Source of the DNA: Bradyrhizobium barranii subsp. apii
Lineage (GTDB): Bacteria > Pseudomonadota > Alphaproteobacteria > Rhizobiales > Xanthobacteraceae
Assembly (NCBI RefSeq): GCF_011516635.5
Contig: NZ_CP096255.1
Location: forward strand, 4,772,501 to 4,836,500
Direction of reading: 5' to 3'
Length of the DNA: 64,000 nucleotides
Part shown: in pieces, positions 20,130-29,207 of the stretch
Layout: every line of letters starts with the position of its first letter
How positions within the stretch are numbered: position 1 is the stretch's first letter
Position numbers and translations under genes: made by a program
The notes under the pieces: generated by a model
What the model was told of the DNA's origin: nothing
What the model saw: only the letters and a program-made list of their open reading frames with translations
Database searches by the model: none

Positions 20130-20229
20130 ACGATATTCCAGAATGCCTCTTAATCGCATTTGGAATCAGGTTGGGGAGGTTGCGCTACCAGCGCTTGGCA
20201 CGCCCCGGCTTTCTTGGCAGAGGTGGATC

Positions 20230-20745
20230 ATGAGCCAGACATCGAGCAGGGACGGGCACGCATCGCCCGATGCGGACGAAAGCCACTCGCCGGCGCCGAT
20301 CACCGTGATGCTGTCGTCACGGCTGATGGTGCTCGCCAATTTGCTCAAGCGTGGCGCGATCCTGCGCTACAAGCGCCTCGCCGGATTGTCCTCGGTCGAG
20401 TTCGGTCTGGTCGCCTCGCTCGGTCGCCGTCCGCCGATGAGCGTGGCGCGGCTCGCCGAAGCCGTCGGCCAGGACAAGGGCCAGATCAGCCGCGCGCTCG
20501 CGGAGCTCGTCTCGCGCAAGCTGATCGCGAAGTCGGCGAACCCGAAGGACAGCCGCGAGGTGCTGGTCGCGCTGACCGCGGCAGGGCTCGCCGCGCACGA
20601 TGCGATCGTCGAAGGCGCGCAGGAGCGCAATCGGCAATTGCTGGAGCAGTTGAGCAAGGACGAGTTCGAGACGCTGCTGGCGCAGATCGACCGTCTCACG
20701 GCGACAGCCGAGAAGATGCTCGAGGCCGAGAAAGTTTCACGCTGA
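20230..20745 (+). CDS. MarR-family transcriptional regulator
   Basis: 171 residues; winged helix-turn-helix dimer that usually represses neighbouring catabolic genes until a phenolic or aromatic ligand binds. The recognition region is MSVARLAEAVGQDKGQISRALAEL and the wing is KSANPKDSREVLVALT. The ATG at 20230 has AGAGGTGG upstream; the frame extends to 20143 but that part overlaps the promoter region. Divergent from the Rieske oxygenase and permease genes, which it likely controls. Confidence 0.86.
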   Translation: MSQTSSRDGHASPDADESHSPAPITVMLSSRLMVLANLLKRGAILRYKRLAGLSSVEFGLVASLGRRPPMSVARLAEAVGQDKGQISRALAELVSRKLIAKSANPKDSREVLVALTAAGLAAHDAIVEGAQERNRQLLEQLSKDEFETLLAQIDRLTATAEKMLEAEKVSR

Positions 20746-20779
20746 TCTCTCGGAAATCTCCGGGAATGTTGGATCATTT

Positions 20780-20796
20780 CTAAGAACCCTTCTAAG
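20780..20796. promoter_or_regulatory. Candidate Irr box (iron control element) upstream of the siderophore receptor
   Basis: CTAAGAA-CCC-TTCTAAG approximates the Irr consensus TTTAGAA-N3-TTCTAAA (5/7 and 6/7 half-site matches). It lies about 95 bases before the TonB-dependent receptor. Irr controls iron genes in Bradyrhizobium and related bacteria, so the context supports the call. The same stretch also reads as two direct TTCTAAGA copies 12 bases apart. Confidence 0.55.
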
Positions 20797-20890
20797 AGGT
20801 TTTCAATTAGGGAATTCGCGCGCGCTCACCTAAGCGTCACTGCAAGCGCCTGCCGTTGGGGGAACGACGGCATGACGCAAGCAAACAGAC

Positions 20891-23185
20891 ATGTTGGGGT
20901 GCGCGTTGAACAGTCTTCGTATGCTGCGGTCGGTCGTCTTGGCGACCGCGTCTGCTTTCGCAGTGGTACCGCAGGCATCGCTTGCGCAGTCCTCGGCGCA
21001 AGGCGGTGCGCAAAACCTGCCGTCGGTCACCGTCAACGCGCCGGAAGCACGACGCCGCGCACCTGCTGCGGCCGCCCGCCGCGTGGCGCGGCCGTCGGTA
21101 GAGACCGCCGCCAGCCGCAGACCGCTTCAGCAGCGCAATGTCGGCTTCGTCGAGACGCCGCGCGGTCCGGTGAACGGCTACGTCGCCAACCGCAGCTCGT
21201 CGGGCACTAAGACCAACACGCCGATCATGGAGACGCCGCAATCGGTGTCGGTGATCGGCGCGGACCAGATCCGCGACCAGAAGGCGACCAAGCTTGACGA
21301 GGTTCTGCGCTACACCGCCGGCGTGCGGGCTGGCACCTTCGGTGCGGACACGCGCAACGATTGGTGGCTGATCCGCGGCTTCAAGTCCGACGACATCGGA
21401 CTGTTTCTCGACGGCACGCAGCTGTTCTACACGGCCTATGCGAGCTGGCGGCTTCCGCCGTCCAATATGGAGCGAGTCGAGGTGTTACGCGGCCCGTCGG
21501 CGGTGCTCTATGGTGGATCGAGCCCGAGCGGCATCGTCAACGTCATCAGCAAGATGCCGCCGACCGAGCCGATCCGCTACATCGAGACCGGCGTCAACAA
21601 TTTCGGCAACGCCTATGTCGGCTTCGATGTCGGCGGTCCCATCGCAACGCAGCCCCAGGATGGCAAACAGGACGGCAAGCTGTTCTACCGCGTCGTCGGC
21701 GAGATCAGGAACGGCGACACGCAGGTCAACTTCACGCCGGACAACAACTACTTCATTGCGCCGTCCTTCACCTGGAAGCCGGATGCCGATACGACTTTCA
21801 CGGTTCTGGCGTCGGCATCGAAGACCGACACCCGCGGCATCAACTTCCTGCCTTACCAGGGCACGGTGACCAACGCGCCGTTCGGCAAGATCCCGACCAG
21901 CTTCTTCGTCGGCGATCCCAGCGTCGACAAGTTCACGCGCGAGCAGGAGATGCTCGGCTATCAGTTCGAGCGCAATGTCACCGACGATCTAACGTTCCGG
22001 CAGAATGCGCGATTTGCGCATATCGACCTGACCTATCGCGGTTACATCGGCAACGGCTGGGACAATATCAATGCGGCCTCTCTCGGTCGCTACAATTGGT
22101 ATGCGAAGGATACCGCCAACCAGGCCGATCTCGACAACCAGCTGGAATATCGCTTCAACACCGGTCCTGTCAGGCACACGATGCTGTTCGGTGTCGATCT
22201 GAAGGGCTATCAGATCGACGACTATCAGGCCTTCAACTTCGGCACCGTTCCTCCGATCAATGTGCTCAATCCGGTCTACGGCAGTAACATCCCGCTCACA
22301 GGCCCGCCGTTCCGTAACTTCCTGATCACGCAGAAGCAGGCCGGCACCTATCTGCAGGACCAGATGAAGCTCGGCAACTTCACGCTGGTGCTGAGCGGCC
22401 GCAACGACTGGGTCGAGACGACGCAGGCCGCCCGTGACACTGGGGCGACGCTCGCCAGCAACAATGACAGCCAGTTCAGCGGTCGCGCAGGCTTGATCTA
22501 CAATTTCGACAACGGCATCGCGCCCTACATCTCCTACGCGACGAGTTTCAACCCGATTATCGGGCTCAACGCGCAAAATCAGCTGTTCCAGCCGGAGACC
22601 GGCCAGCAGGCCGAAATCGGCGTCAAGGTCGCCCCCAAGGGATTTGATGGCTACTTCACTGCCTCGGTGTTCAACCTGAAGCGCCAGAATGTACCCACTA
22701 CCGATCCGATCATCACCACGCTGCAGAACCAAACCGGCGAGGTGACCTCGCGCGGCATCGAGCTCGAAGCGGTCGCAAATGCTACGAAGGAGTTAAAGTT
22801 CATCGGCGCCTTCACGGCCTATCATCTCTTCACCAGCAGGGACCTGAACCCGGCGCTGGTCGGCAAGACGCCGACCAACACGCCTGAGCTCCTGGTCTCG
22901 GGCTGGGCCGACTACACATTCAAGGACGGACCGCTTGCGGGATTCGGCTTCGGCGGCGGCGTGCGCTATGTCGGCGCCTCCTGGGCGGACGCCGCCAACA
23001 CCCTCGAGGTTCCCGCGGTCGTGCTCGGCGACCTCGCGGTCCACTACGAGTGGCAGAACTGGCGCACGGCAATCAACGTGATCAACCTGACCGACAAGAT
23101 CTACGTCGCAAGCTGCGCGGCGGCCTCGTCATGCTTCTACGGCGACCGCCGGCGCGTCACCGCCAGCGTCTCCTACAAGTGGTAG
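20891..23185 (+). CDS. TonB-dependent siderophore receptor
   Basis: Outer-membrane gated barrel of the FhuA/FegA type, 764 residues, importing a ferric siderophore with TonB energy. A signal region (LRSVVLATASAFAVV, cleavage near LAQ) is followed by a low-complexity linker, the plug domain (IMETPQSVSVIGADQIRDQ, then VLRGPSAVLYG) and a 22-strand barrel ending SVSYKW with terminal Trp. There is no STN signalling domain, so no FecR-type surface signalling. No clear ribosome-binding site precedes the ATG at 20891; an internal ATG ten codons later is possible. It begins an iron operon with the next two genes. Confidence 0.9.
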   Translation: MLGCALNSLRMLRSVVLATASAFAVVPQASLAQSSAQGGAQNLPSVTVNAPEARRRAPAAAARRVARPSVETAASRRPLQQRNVGFVETPRGPVNGYVANRSSSGTKTNTPIMETPQSVSVIGADQIRDQKATKLDEVLRYTAGVRAGTFGADTRNDWWLIRGFKSDDIGLFLDGTQLFYTAYASWRLPPSNMERVEVLRGPSAVLYGGSSPSGIVNVISKMPPTEPIRYIETGVNNFGNAYVGFDVGGPIATQPQDGKQDGKLFYRVVGEIRNGDTQVNFTPDNNYFIAPSFTWKPDADTTFTVLASASKTDTRGINFLPYQGTVTNAPFGKIPTSFFVGDPSVDKFTREQEMLGYQFERNVTDDLTFRQNARFAHIDLTYRGYIGNGWDNINAASLGRYNWYAKDTANQADLDNQLEYRFNTGPVRHTMLFGVDLKGYQIDDYQAFNFGTVPPINVLNPVYGSNIPLTGPPFRNFLITQKQAGTYLQDQMKLGNFTLVLSGRNDWVETTQAARDTGATLASNNDSQFSGRAGLIYNFDNGIAPYISYATSFNPIIGLNAQNQLFQPETGQQAEIGVKVAPKGFDGYFTASVFNLKRQNVPTTDPIITTLQNQTGEVTSRGIELEAVANATKELKFIGAFTAYHLFTSRDLNPALVGKTPTNTPELLVSGWADYTFKDGPLAGFGFGGGVRYVGASWADAANTLEVPAVVLGDLAVHYEWQNWRTAINVINLTDKIYVASCAAASSCFYGDRRRVTASVSYKW

Positions 23186-23207
23186 GCGCCGGCGAGGGGA
23201 GGGCCTC

Positions 23208-24344
23208 GTGAAGGCGCGCACGGTCAGGCTCTGGTCCGTGGTCCACACCTGGATCAGCCTGATCTCGACCGTCTTCCTGCTGCTACTCTGCCTGACCGGC
23301 CTGCCGCTGATCTTCCATCACGAGATCGATGAGCTCCTGGGCTATGCCCCCCAGCCCGAAGCTCATGCGGGCGCGGCGCGTGCGACGACGCAAGCCGTCG
23401 CCGACGCCGCGCTCGCCGCCGATCCCGGCCGGGTGCTGCAATATATCGCCTGGGACAAGGACGAGCCCGGGATCGTGACCGCGTTCACCAACAGCGCCGT
23501 CAACGGGCTGCCCGACAACACGACCGTGCGCGCGTTCGATGCGATGTCGACCAAGCTGCTCGGACCGGTCGGCATCGGGCCGATGCTGATCATGCTCAAG
23601 CTGCATACCGACATGTTTGCCGGCCAGCCCGGAAAACTGTTCCTCGGCGGGATGGGCCTGCTGTTCGCAATCGCCATCATCTCCGGCGTGGTGCTGTACT
23701 GGCCGTTCACCCGCCGGCTGCGCTTTGCCACCATTCGCGGCCACGCCTCGCGCCGCGTGCGCTGGCTCGACTGGCACAATCTGATCGGCGTCGTGACGGT
23801 GGCCTGGGCACTGGTGGTAGGCCTCACCGGCGTCGTCAACACCTGGGCCGAGCTGATGCTCAACCAGTGGAAGGCCACCGAGCTTGCCAGCATGGTCGCG
23901 CCCTATGCCGGCAAGCCGCCGCCGTCGCATCTGGCTTCGCTCGACGACGTCGTGGCGCGCGCGAGGCAGACGGCGCCCGGGATGGAGGTTGCCTTCATCG
24001 CGTTTCCGGGAACGCCGTTCACGTCGTCGCACCACTTTGCTGCCTTCATGCGCGGCGACACGGCGCTGACGGCGCGGCTGCTCAAGCCGGTCCTGCTCGA
24101 CGGCGAAACAGGGGAGGTCGCCGACAGCCGGGCGCTGCCGGTCTATCTCCAGGCGCTCCTGATCTCGCAGCCGCTGCATTTCGGCGATTATGGCGGGTTG
24201 CCGCTCAAGGTGATCTGGGCCGTGCTCGACATTCTCACGATCGTTGTGATCGGCAGTGGCCTCTATCTCTGGCTGGCACGGCGGCGCAAGCGCGCGCCCG
24301 CCCGGACCGACGCATTCGCCAGACGAACCCCGGTCCCGTCGTGA
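23208..24344 (+). CDS. PepSY-domain transmembrane protein, probable siderophore-iron reductase
   Basis: Inner-membrane protein of 378 residues with four to five helices: N-terminal helix WISLISTVFLLLLCLTGLPL, periplasmic PepSY segments, paired helices around residues 145-165 and 190-215, and a C-terminal helix before a basic tail. His residues in HTWISL, FHHEID, KLHTD and DWHNLIG are placed like heme or iron ligands of the PepSY_TM group. Homologues such as FegB or FoxB act with an adjacent TonB receptor to release iron. It starts 22 bases after the receptor gene, behind GAGGGGAGGG. Confidence 0.82.
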   Translation: MKARTVRLWSVVHTWISLISTVFLLLLCLTGLPLIFHHEIDELLGYAPQPEAHAGAARATTQAVADAALAADPGRVLQYIAWDKDEPGIVTAFTNSAVNGLPDNTTVRAFDAMSTKLLGPVGIGPMLIMLKLHTDMFAGQPGKLFLGGMGLLFAIAIISGVVLYWPFTRRLRFATIRGHASRRVRWLDWHNLIGVVTVAWALVVGLTGVVNTWAELMLNQWKATELASMVAPYAGKPPPSHLASLDDVVARARQTAPGMEVAFIAFPGTPFTSSHHFAAFMRGDTALTARLLKPVLLDGETGEVADSRALPVYLQALLISQPLHFGDYGGLPLKVIWAVLDILTIVVIGSGLYLWLARRRKRAPARTDAFARRTPVPS

Positions 24345-24574
24345 TGCATGGCTCCTCTGACCGCTCGGGCCTGTGGATACGTGTCTTTGCTGCACCCATC
24401 CTGCTCGCGGCCGCGACCATCACCGGCCTGCTGGCTGCGCTACTCTGGGGAACGGTCGGCCAGTATGTCGCCTGGGTGACGGTGGGGGCCCCGGTGCTGG
24501 TCATTGCCTGGGTTTGGGTGCGCTGCCGCACCCAGAAAACCGGGCAATTATCGCGGACGACACGCGGCAAATAG
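24344..24574 (+). CDS. Small two-helix membrane protein of the iron operon (76 aa)
   Basis: Starts at ATG 24344, sharing one base with the PepSY gene stop (TGATG), so it is translationally coupled. Two hydrophobic helices, roughly residues 12-34 and 38-56, end in a basic cytoplasmic tail. I do not know a function; short membrane proteins of this kind often close siderophore loci next to PepSY proteins. The coupling makes a role in iron uptake likely. Confidence 0.65.
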   Translation: MHGSSDRSGLWIRVFAAPILLAAATITGLLAALLWGTVGQYVAWVTVGAPVLVIAWVWVRCRTQKTGQLSRTTRGK

Positions 24575-24822
24575 CTGCCTCGGCCCGTGTGCCTCAATCC
24601 TCGAACGGCTGCCCTGCAAAACTGTGGCCGCCCTTGCTGGGATTGGCGATCTGCTCCATACCAGCCGCGGGGCGATTCCGGGATTTCTATCGTTCTGGGG
24701 GCGGCAAAGGGCCTAAAAAGAGCGTGTCTTGCGCCCATTGGTGCACTGCGCTAAGGCTCAGAACAATTCCAAACTGGACGAATCCGTGGCTGTCCCGAGG
24801 CTGCGGGAAAAAGGGCTCGTCA

Positions 24823-25188
24823 ATGAGCGGCATTCTGCAGAACTATCTTCCACTCGTCGTCTTTATAGGGGTAGCGGGCCTCATCGGCCTCGTGCTGCTG
24901 ATCGCGCCCTTCATCGTGGCGTTCCAGCAGCCGGACCCGGAAAAGCTGTCGGCATATGAGTGCGGCTTCAACGCCTTCGACGACGCTCGCATGAAGTTCG
25001 ACGTCCGCTTCTATCTGGTCGCCATCCTCTTCATCATCTTCGACCTCGAGGTGGCGTTCCTGTTTCCCTGGGCGGTGGCGTTCGGCAAGCTTGGCGCGAC
25101 CGGCTTCTGGTCCATGGTGGTGTTCCTCGGCGTGCTCACGGTCGGGTTCGCCTATGAATGGAAGAAAGGAGCACTGGAATGGGATTGA
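24823..25188 (+). CDS. nuoA: NADH-quinone oxidoreductase subunit A
   Basis: 121-residue inner-membrane subunit at the junction of the membrane and peripheral arms of complex I. Three helices; the loop KLSAYECGFNAF with the conserved Cys and the acidic FDLEVAF segment in TM2 are diagnostic. First gene of the nuo operon. The 248 bases upstream should hold the promoter, but I see no confident consensus there. Confidence 0.96.
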   Translation: MSGILQNYLPLVVFIGVAGLIGLVLLIAPFIVAFQQPDPEKLSAYECGFNAFDDARMKFDVRFYLVAILFIIFDLEVAFLFPWAVAFGKLGATGFWSMVVFLGVLTVGFAYEWKKGALEWD

Positions 25189-25766
25189 ACCCTGCATCGT
25201 CCACAGGTCCGGTCGTCGCGCCGGCCCCCAAGGGCATCCTTGATCCGTCGACCGGCAGGCCGGTCGGCGCCAACGATCCGTTTTTCCTCGAGGTCAACTC
25301 CGAGCTGTCCGACAAGGGCTTCTTCGTGGCCGCGACCGACGACCTCATCACCTGGGCCCGTACCGGCTCGCTGATGTGGATGACCTTCGGTCTCGCCTGC
25401 TGCGCGGTCGAGATGATGCAGGTCTCGATGCCGCGCTACGACGTCGAGCGCTTCGGCTTCGCGCCGCGTGCCTCGCCGCGCCAGTCCGACGTGATGATCG
25501 TCGCCGGCACGCTGACCAACAAGATGGCGCCTGCGCTGCGCAAGGTCTACGACCAGATGCCGGAGCCGCGCTACGTCATCTCGATGGGCTCCTGCGCCAA
25601 TGGCGGCGGCTACTACCACTATTCCTACTCGGTCGTGCGCGGCTGCGACCGCATCGTGCCGATCGACATCTACGTGCCGGGCTGCCCGCCCACGGCGGAA
25701 GCGCTGCTCTACGGCGTGCTGCTGCTGCAGAAGAAGATCCGCCGCACCGGCACCATCGAACGCTAA
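25179..25766 (+). CDS. nuoB: NADH-quinone oxidoreductase subunit B
   Basis: 195-residue peripheral subunit binding the terminal [4Fe-4S] cluster N2, which passes electrons to quinone. Ligands are Cys74, Cys75 (GLACCAVEM), Cys139 (GSCANGG) and Cys169 (PGCPPTAEAL). The start at 25179 lies within the end of nuoA and has AAAGGAG upstream; the longer frame to 25158 is not favoured. Confidence 0.96.
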   Translation: MGLNPASSTGPVVAPAPKGILDPSTGRPVGANDPFFLEVNSELSDKGFFVAATDDLITWARTGSLMWMTFGLACCAVEMMQVSMPRYDVERFGFAPRASPRQSDVMIVAGTLTNKMAPALRKVYDQMPEPRYVISMGSCANGGGYYHYSYSVVRGCDRIVPIDIYVPGCPPTAEALLYGVLLLQKKIRRTGTIER

Positions 25767-25777
25767 GGTTTTACGTC

Positions 25778-26389
25778 ATGGACGACGCTAAGCTCGACGC
25801 CCTGGGGCAGACGATCGTTAGCGCGCTTCCGGGCGCTGCCATCGGTCATTCGGTTGCCTTCAACCAGCTCGCGGTGGATGTCGAGGTCAGCAAGATCGTC
25901 GAGGTGGTCAAGTACCTCCGCGACGATCCGAAATGCCGGTTCATCAACTTCACCGACATCACGGCCGCGGACTATCCGTCGCGCGAAAAACGCTTCGACG
26001 TGATCTATCACTTCCTGTCTCCGACCTTGAACGCGCGGATCCGGCTCAAGGCCCAGGCCGACGAGACCACGCAGGTGCCGTCGCTGATCGACGTGTTCCC
26101 CGGCGCGGACTGGTTCGAGCGCGAGGCCTACGACCTCTATGGCGTGTTCTTCGTCGGGCACCCCGACATGCGCCGCCTGCTGACCGATTACGGTTTCGAG
26201 GGCCATCCGCTGCGCAAGGATTTCCCGACCACCGGTTTCGTCGAGGTTCGCTACGACGACCAGGAGAAGCGGGTGGTGTACGAGCCCGTCCGGCTCAACC
26301 AGGAATTCCGCAAGTTCGATTTCCTCTCGCCGTGGGAAGGGGCGGACTATCCGCTTCCCGGTGACGAGAAGGCGGGACCGAAGGTCTGA
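25778..26389 (+). CDS. nuoC: NADH-quinone oxidoreductase subunit C
   Basis: 203-residue peripheral-arm subunit (30-kDa type), cofactor-free, supporting NuoB and NuoD. The signature DWFEREAYDLYGVFFVGHPDMRRLLTD region is present and the C-terminus carries the alphaproteobacterial KFDFLSPWEG tail. nuoC is separate here, not fused to nuoD as in E. coli. It starts at ATG 25778, 11 bases after nuoB. Confidence 0.96.
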   Translation: MDDAKLDALGQTIVSALPGAAIGHSVAFNQLAVDVEVSKIVEVVKYLRDDPKCRFINFTDITAADYPSREKRFDVIYHFLSPTLNARIRLKAQADETTQVPSLIDVFPGADWFEREAYDLYGVFFVGHPDMRRLLTDYGFEGHPLRKDFPTTGFVEVRYDDQEKRVVYEPVRLNQEFRKFDFLSPWEGADYPLPGDEKAGPKV

Positions 26390-26391
26390 TC

Positions 26392-27588
26392 ATGAACGAG
26401 CAACCCGAACAGCTTCGCAATTTCACCATCAACTTCGGGCCCCAGCATCCGGCTGCGCACGGCGTGCTGCGTCTGGTCCTGGAGCTTGACGGCGAAATCG
26501 TCGCCCGTGTCGATCCCCATATCGGCCTGCTTCACCGCGGCACCGAGAAGCTGATCGAGCAGAAGACCTATCTGCAGGCGATCCCGTATTTCGACCGGCT
26601 CGACTACGTCGCGCCGATGAACCAGGAGCACGCCTTCTGCATGGCGGCTGAGAAGCTGCTCGGCATCGAGGTGCCGCGCCGCGGCCAGTTGATCCGCGTG
26701 CTCTATTGCGAGATCGGCCGCATCCTCTCGCACCTCCTCAACGTCACCACGCAGGCGATGGACGTCGGCGCGCTGACCCCGCCGCTGTGGGGCTTCGAAG
26801 AGCGCGAGAAGCTGATGGTGTTCTACGAGCGCGCCTCCGGCAGCCGTATGCACGCAGCCTTCTTCCGCGTCGGCGGCGTGCATCAGGACCTGCCGCAGAA
26901 GCTGGTCGACGACATCGAGGCCTGGTGCGATCCGTTCCTGAAGGTCGTGGACGACCTCGATCGTCTCCTCACCGCCAACCGCATCTTCAAGCAGCGCAAC
27001 GTCGACATCGGCGTGGTGCCGCTCAAGGAAGCCTGGGAGTGGGGTTTTTCGGGCGTCATGGTGCGCGGCTCGGGCGCGGCCTGGGACCTGCGCAAGTCGC
27101 AGCCCTATGAATGCTACGCCGAGATGGATTTCGACATCCCGATCGGCAAGAACGGCGACTGCTACGATCGTTACCTGATCCGCATGGAAGAGATGCGCCA
27201 GTCCGTGCGCATCATGAAGCAGTGCATCCAGAAGCTGAACGCAGCCGACGGGAAGGGGCCTGTCGTCGTCGAAGACAACAAGGTCGCGCCGCCGCGCCGC
27301 GGCGAGATGAAGCGCTCGATGGAAGCGCTGATCCATCACTTCAAGCTCTACACCGAAGGCGTCCACGTGCCGGCCGGCGAGGTCTACACCGCGGTCGAGG
27401 CGCCGAAGGGCGAGTTCGGCGTCTATCTGATCTCCGACGGCACCAACAAGCCCTACAAGTGCAAGATCCGCGCGCCGGGCTTTGCGCATCTTCAGGCGAT
27501 GGACCACATCTGCCGCGGCCATCTGCTCGCCGACGTCTCGGCGATCCTCGGCTCGCTCGACATCGTGTTCGGAGAGGTCGATCGGTGA
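26392..27588 (+). CDS. nuoD: NADH-quinone oxidoreductase subunit D
   Basis: 398-residue 49-kDa-type subunit that forms the quinone-binding cavity with NuoB. Conserved features: GPQHPAAHGVLR near the N-terminus with the quinone-contacting His, HIGLLHRG, the YFDRLDYV tyrosine region, and the C-terminal DIVFGEVDR. It begins two bases after nuoC. Its stop overlaps the start of the FkbM gene (TGATG). Confidence 0.97.
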   Translation: MNEQPEQLRNFTINFGPQHPAAHGVLRLVLELDGEIVARVDPHIGLLHRGTEKLIEQKTYLQAIPYFDRLDYVAPMNQEHAFCMAAEKLLGIEVPRRGQLIRVLYCEIGRILSHLLNVTTQAMDVGALTPPLWGFEEREKLMVFYERASGSRMHAAFFRVGGVHQDLPQKLVDDIEAWCDPFLKVVDDLDRLLTANRIFKQRNVDIGVVPLKEAWEWGFSGVMVRGSGAAWDLRKSQPYECYAEMDFDIPIGKNGDCYDRYLIRMEEMRQSVRIMKQCIQKLNAADGKGPVVVEDNKVAPPRRGEMKRSMEALIHHFKLYTEGVHVPAGEVYTAVEAPKGEFGVYLISDGTNKPYKCKIRAPGFAHLQAMDHICRGHLLADVSAILGSLDIVFGEVDR

Positions 27589-28550
27589 TGGCGCAGGCGC
27601 CAATCCAGTTTGACCGTGCCTCGGGGGCCCTTGAAGGGGCCAACCTGTGGGAGCGGACGGCTGCCTTGGCGCTGGTGACGGGATCGAAGATCTCCTCGCA
27701 TTTCTCGCACATGGGCTACATCGCCTGCGCAAACCTGCTGCGGAAGACGCTGCCCGAGCGCAACATCGCGATCAGGCTCAATCCCGATGCCGTGTTCGAA
27801 TTCCCCTACGGCGACGGCTATTGGAGCAAGCTGCTCAACCGCTCCTACAATTACGAGGACGAGCTGGAGGTCCTGTTCGCCGACTCCATCGACGTCGACT
27901 ACACGCTGCTCGATTGCGGCGCCAATTACGGCTACTGGTCGGTGCTGGTGTCGAGCAAGCCGTTCGGATCGCACAAGGCGATCGCGATCGAGCCGTCGGG
28001 GCAGAACTATCCGAAGCTTGCCAACAACGCTCGCGTCAACGGCAACCGCTTCGAGACGCTGAAATGCGCGATCGGCGCGGCGCGCGGTACCGCGCGGCTG
28101 TCAGGCACCAAGCATGAGGCCTTCAGCATCGCTGGCGCACCGTCGGCGGGCGGTGAGGACGTGCCGGTTCTCGCGCTCGACAATCTCATCGACGACGGCA
28201 AGGTGGCGGCCCACGGCAAGTACCTGATCAAGCTCGACGTCGAGGGCGTCGAGATCGAGGCGATCAAGGGCGGCGCACGGCTGCTTGAGACCGACAGCGT
28301 CATCATGTGCGAGGAGCACGGCAGCGATCGCAGCCACGCGGTGTCGCGCTTTATCCTCGAACAGACGCCGCTGAAGCTGATCGTGTTCGATCCGCGCAGC
28401 AACCGGATGGAGACCGTGACCGAGCTGTCGATCCTCGACCGCATCAAGGTCTCGACCCACGTCGGCTACAACGTTTTCGGCACCGCAAGCGCATTCTGGC
28501 AGGACAGGATCGATGCCCTGAATGCGAAAACCGCGCGCCGTATGCAGTGA
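27588..28550 (+). CDS. FkbM-family SAM-dependent methyltransferase inside the nuo operon
   Basis: 320 residues. The SAM site is LLDCGANYGYWS (motif I, around residue 107), acidic AIEPSGQN follows, and the FkbM signature LIKLDVEGVEIEAIKGG lies in the second half. FkbM enzymes O-methylate sugars or small molecules, and some modify proteins; the target here is unknown. The ATG shares a base with the nuoD stop and nuoE starts 10 bases after it, so it is cotranscribed and coupled with complex I. Full length and without defects. Either a passenger or a modifier of a complex I subunit or quinone-site residue; the second is speculation. Confidence 0.85.
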   Translation: MAQAPIQFDRASGALEGANLWERTAALALVTGSKISSHFSHMGYIACANLLRKTLPERNIAIRLNPDAVFEFPYGDGYWSKLLNRSYNYEDELEVLFADSIDVDYTLLDCGANYGYWSVLVSSKPFGSHKAIAIEPSGQNYPKLANNARVNGNRFETLKCAIGAARGTARLSGTKHEAFSIAGAPSAGGEDVPVLALDNLIDDGKVAAHGKYLIKLDVEGVEIEAIKGGARLLETDSVIMCEEHGSDRSHAVSRFILEQTPLKLIVFDPRSNRMETVTELSILDRIKVSTHVGYNVFGTASAFWQDRIDALNAKTARRMQ

Positions 28551-28560
28551 GAGATAAGAG

Positions 28561-29172
28561 ATGTCCGTTCGCCGATTAGCACCGAAGGAAGTCCAGCCCG
28601 CGAGCTTTGCGTTCACGGAGGAGAACCTCGCGTTCGCCAAGCAGCAGATCGCGAAATATCCGGCCGGCCGGCAAGCCTCCGCTGTCATCGCCATCCTCTG
28701 GCGCGTCCAGGAACAGCACGACGGCTGGGTGTCGGAAGCCGCGATCCGCGCCGTCGCCGATCTGCTCGACATGCCCTATATCCGCGTGCTCGAAGTCGCG
28801 ACCTTCTACACGATGTTCCAGCTCGCCCCCGTCGGCAAGAAGGCCCACGTCCAGGTCTGCGGCACAACGCCGTGCCGCCTGCGCGGCGCCGAGGATCTCA
28901 TCCACGTCTGCGAGCACCGCATCCACCACGAGCCGTTCCATCTCTCCAAGGACGGCAATTTCAGCTGGGAAGAGGTGGAATGTCTCGGTGCCTGCGTGAA
29001 TGCGCCGATGGTGCTGATCGGCAAGGACACCTATGAGGATTTGACCAAGGAAACCTTTGGCAAGGTGCTCGACGGCTTCGCCTCGGGCAATCCGCCGAAG
29101 CCCGGTCCGCAGAACGGCCGCCAGTTCTCGGCGCCGACGGGTGGGCCGACCACGCTGAAGGAGATCACCTGA
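28561..29172 (+). CDS. nuoE: NADH-quinone oxidoreductase subunit E
   Basis: 203-residue 24-kDa-type subunit with a thioredoxin-like fold binding [2Fe-2S] cluster N1a. Ligands are Cys100, Cys105, Cys141 and Cys145 (VQVCGTTPC, CLGACVNAP). Works with NuoF and NuoG in the NADH-dehydrogenase module. A short proline-rich C-terminal tail is present. The stop codon overlaps the next small frame. Confidence 0.96.
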   Translation: MSVRRLAPKEVQPASFAFTEENLAFAKQQIAKYPAGRQASAVIAILWRVQEQHDGWVSEAAIRAVADLLDMPYIRVLEVATFYTMFQLAPVGKKAHVQVCGTTPCRLRGAEDLIHVCEHRIHHEPFHLSKDGNFSWEEVECLGACVNAPMVLIGKDTYEDLTKETFGKVLDGFASGNPPKPGPQNGRQFSAPTGGPTTLKEIT

Positions 29173-29207
29173 TGCGTGATCTCCCCGCAATTGGAGGGAA
29201 CGAGGCC

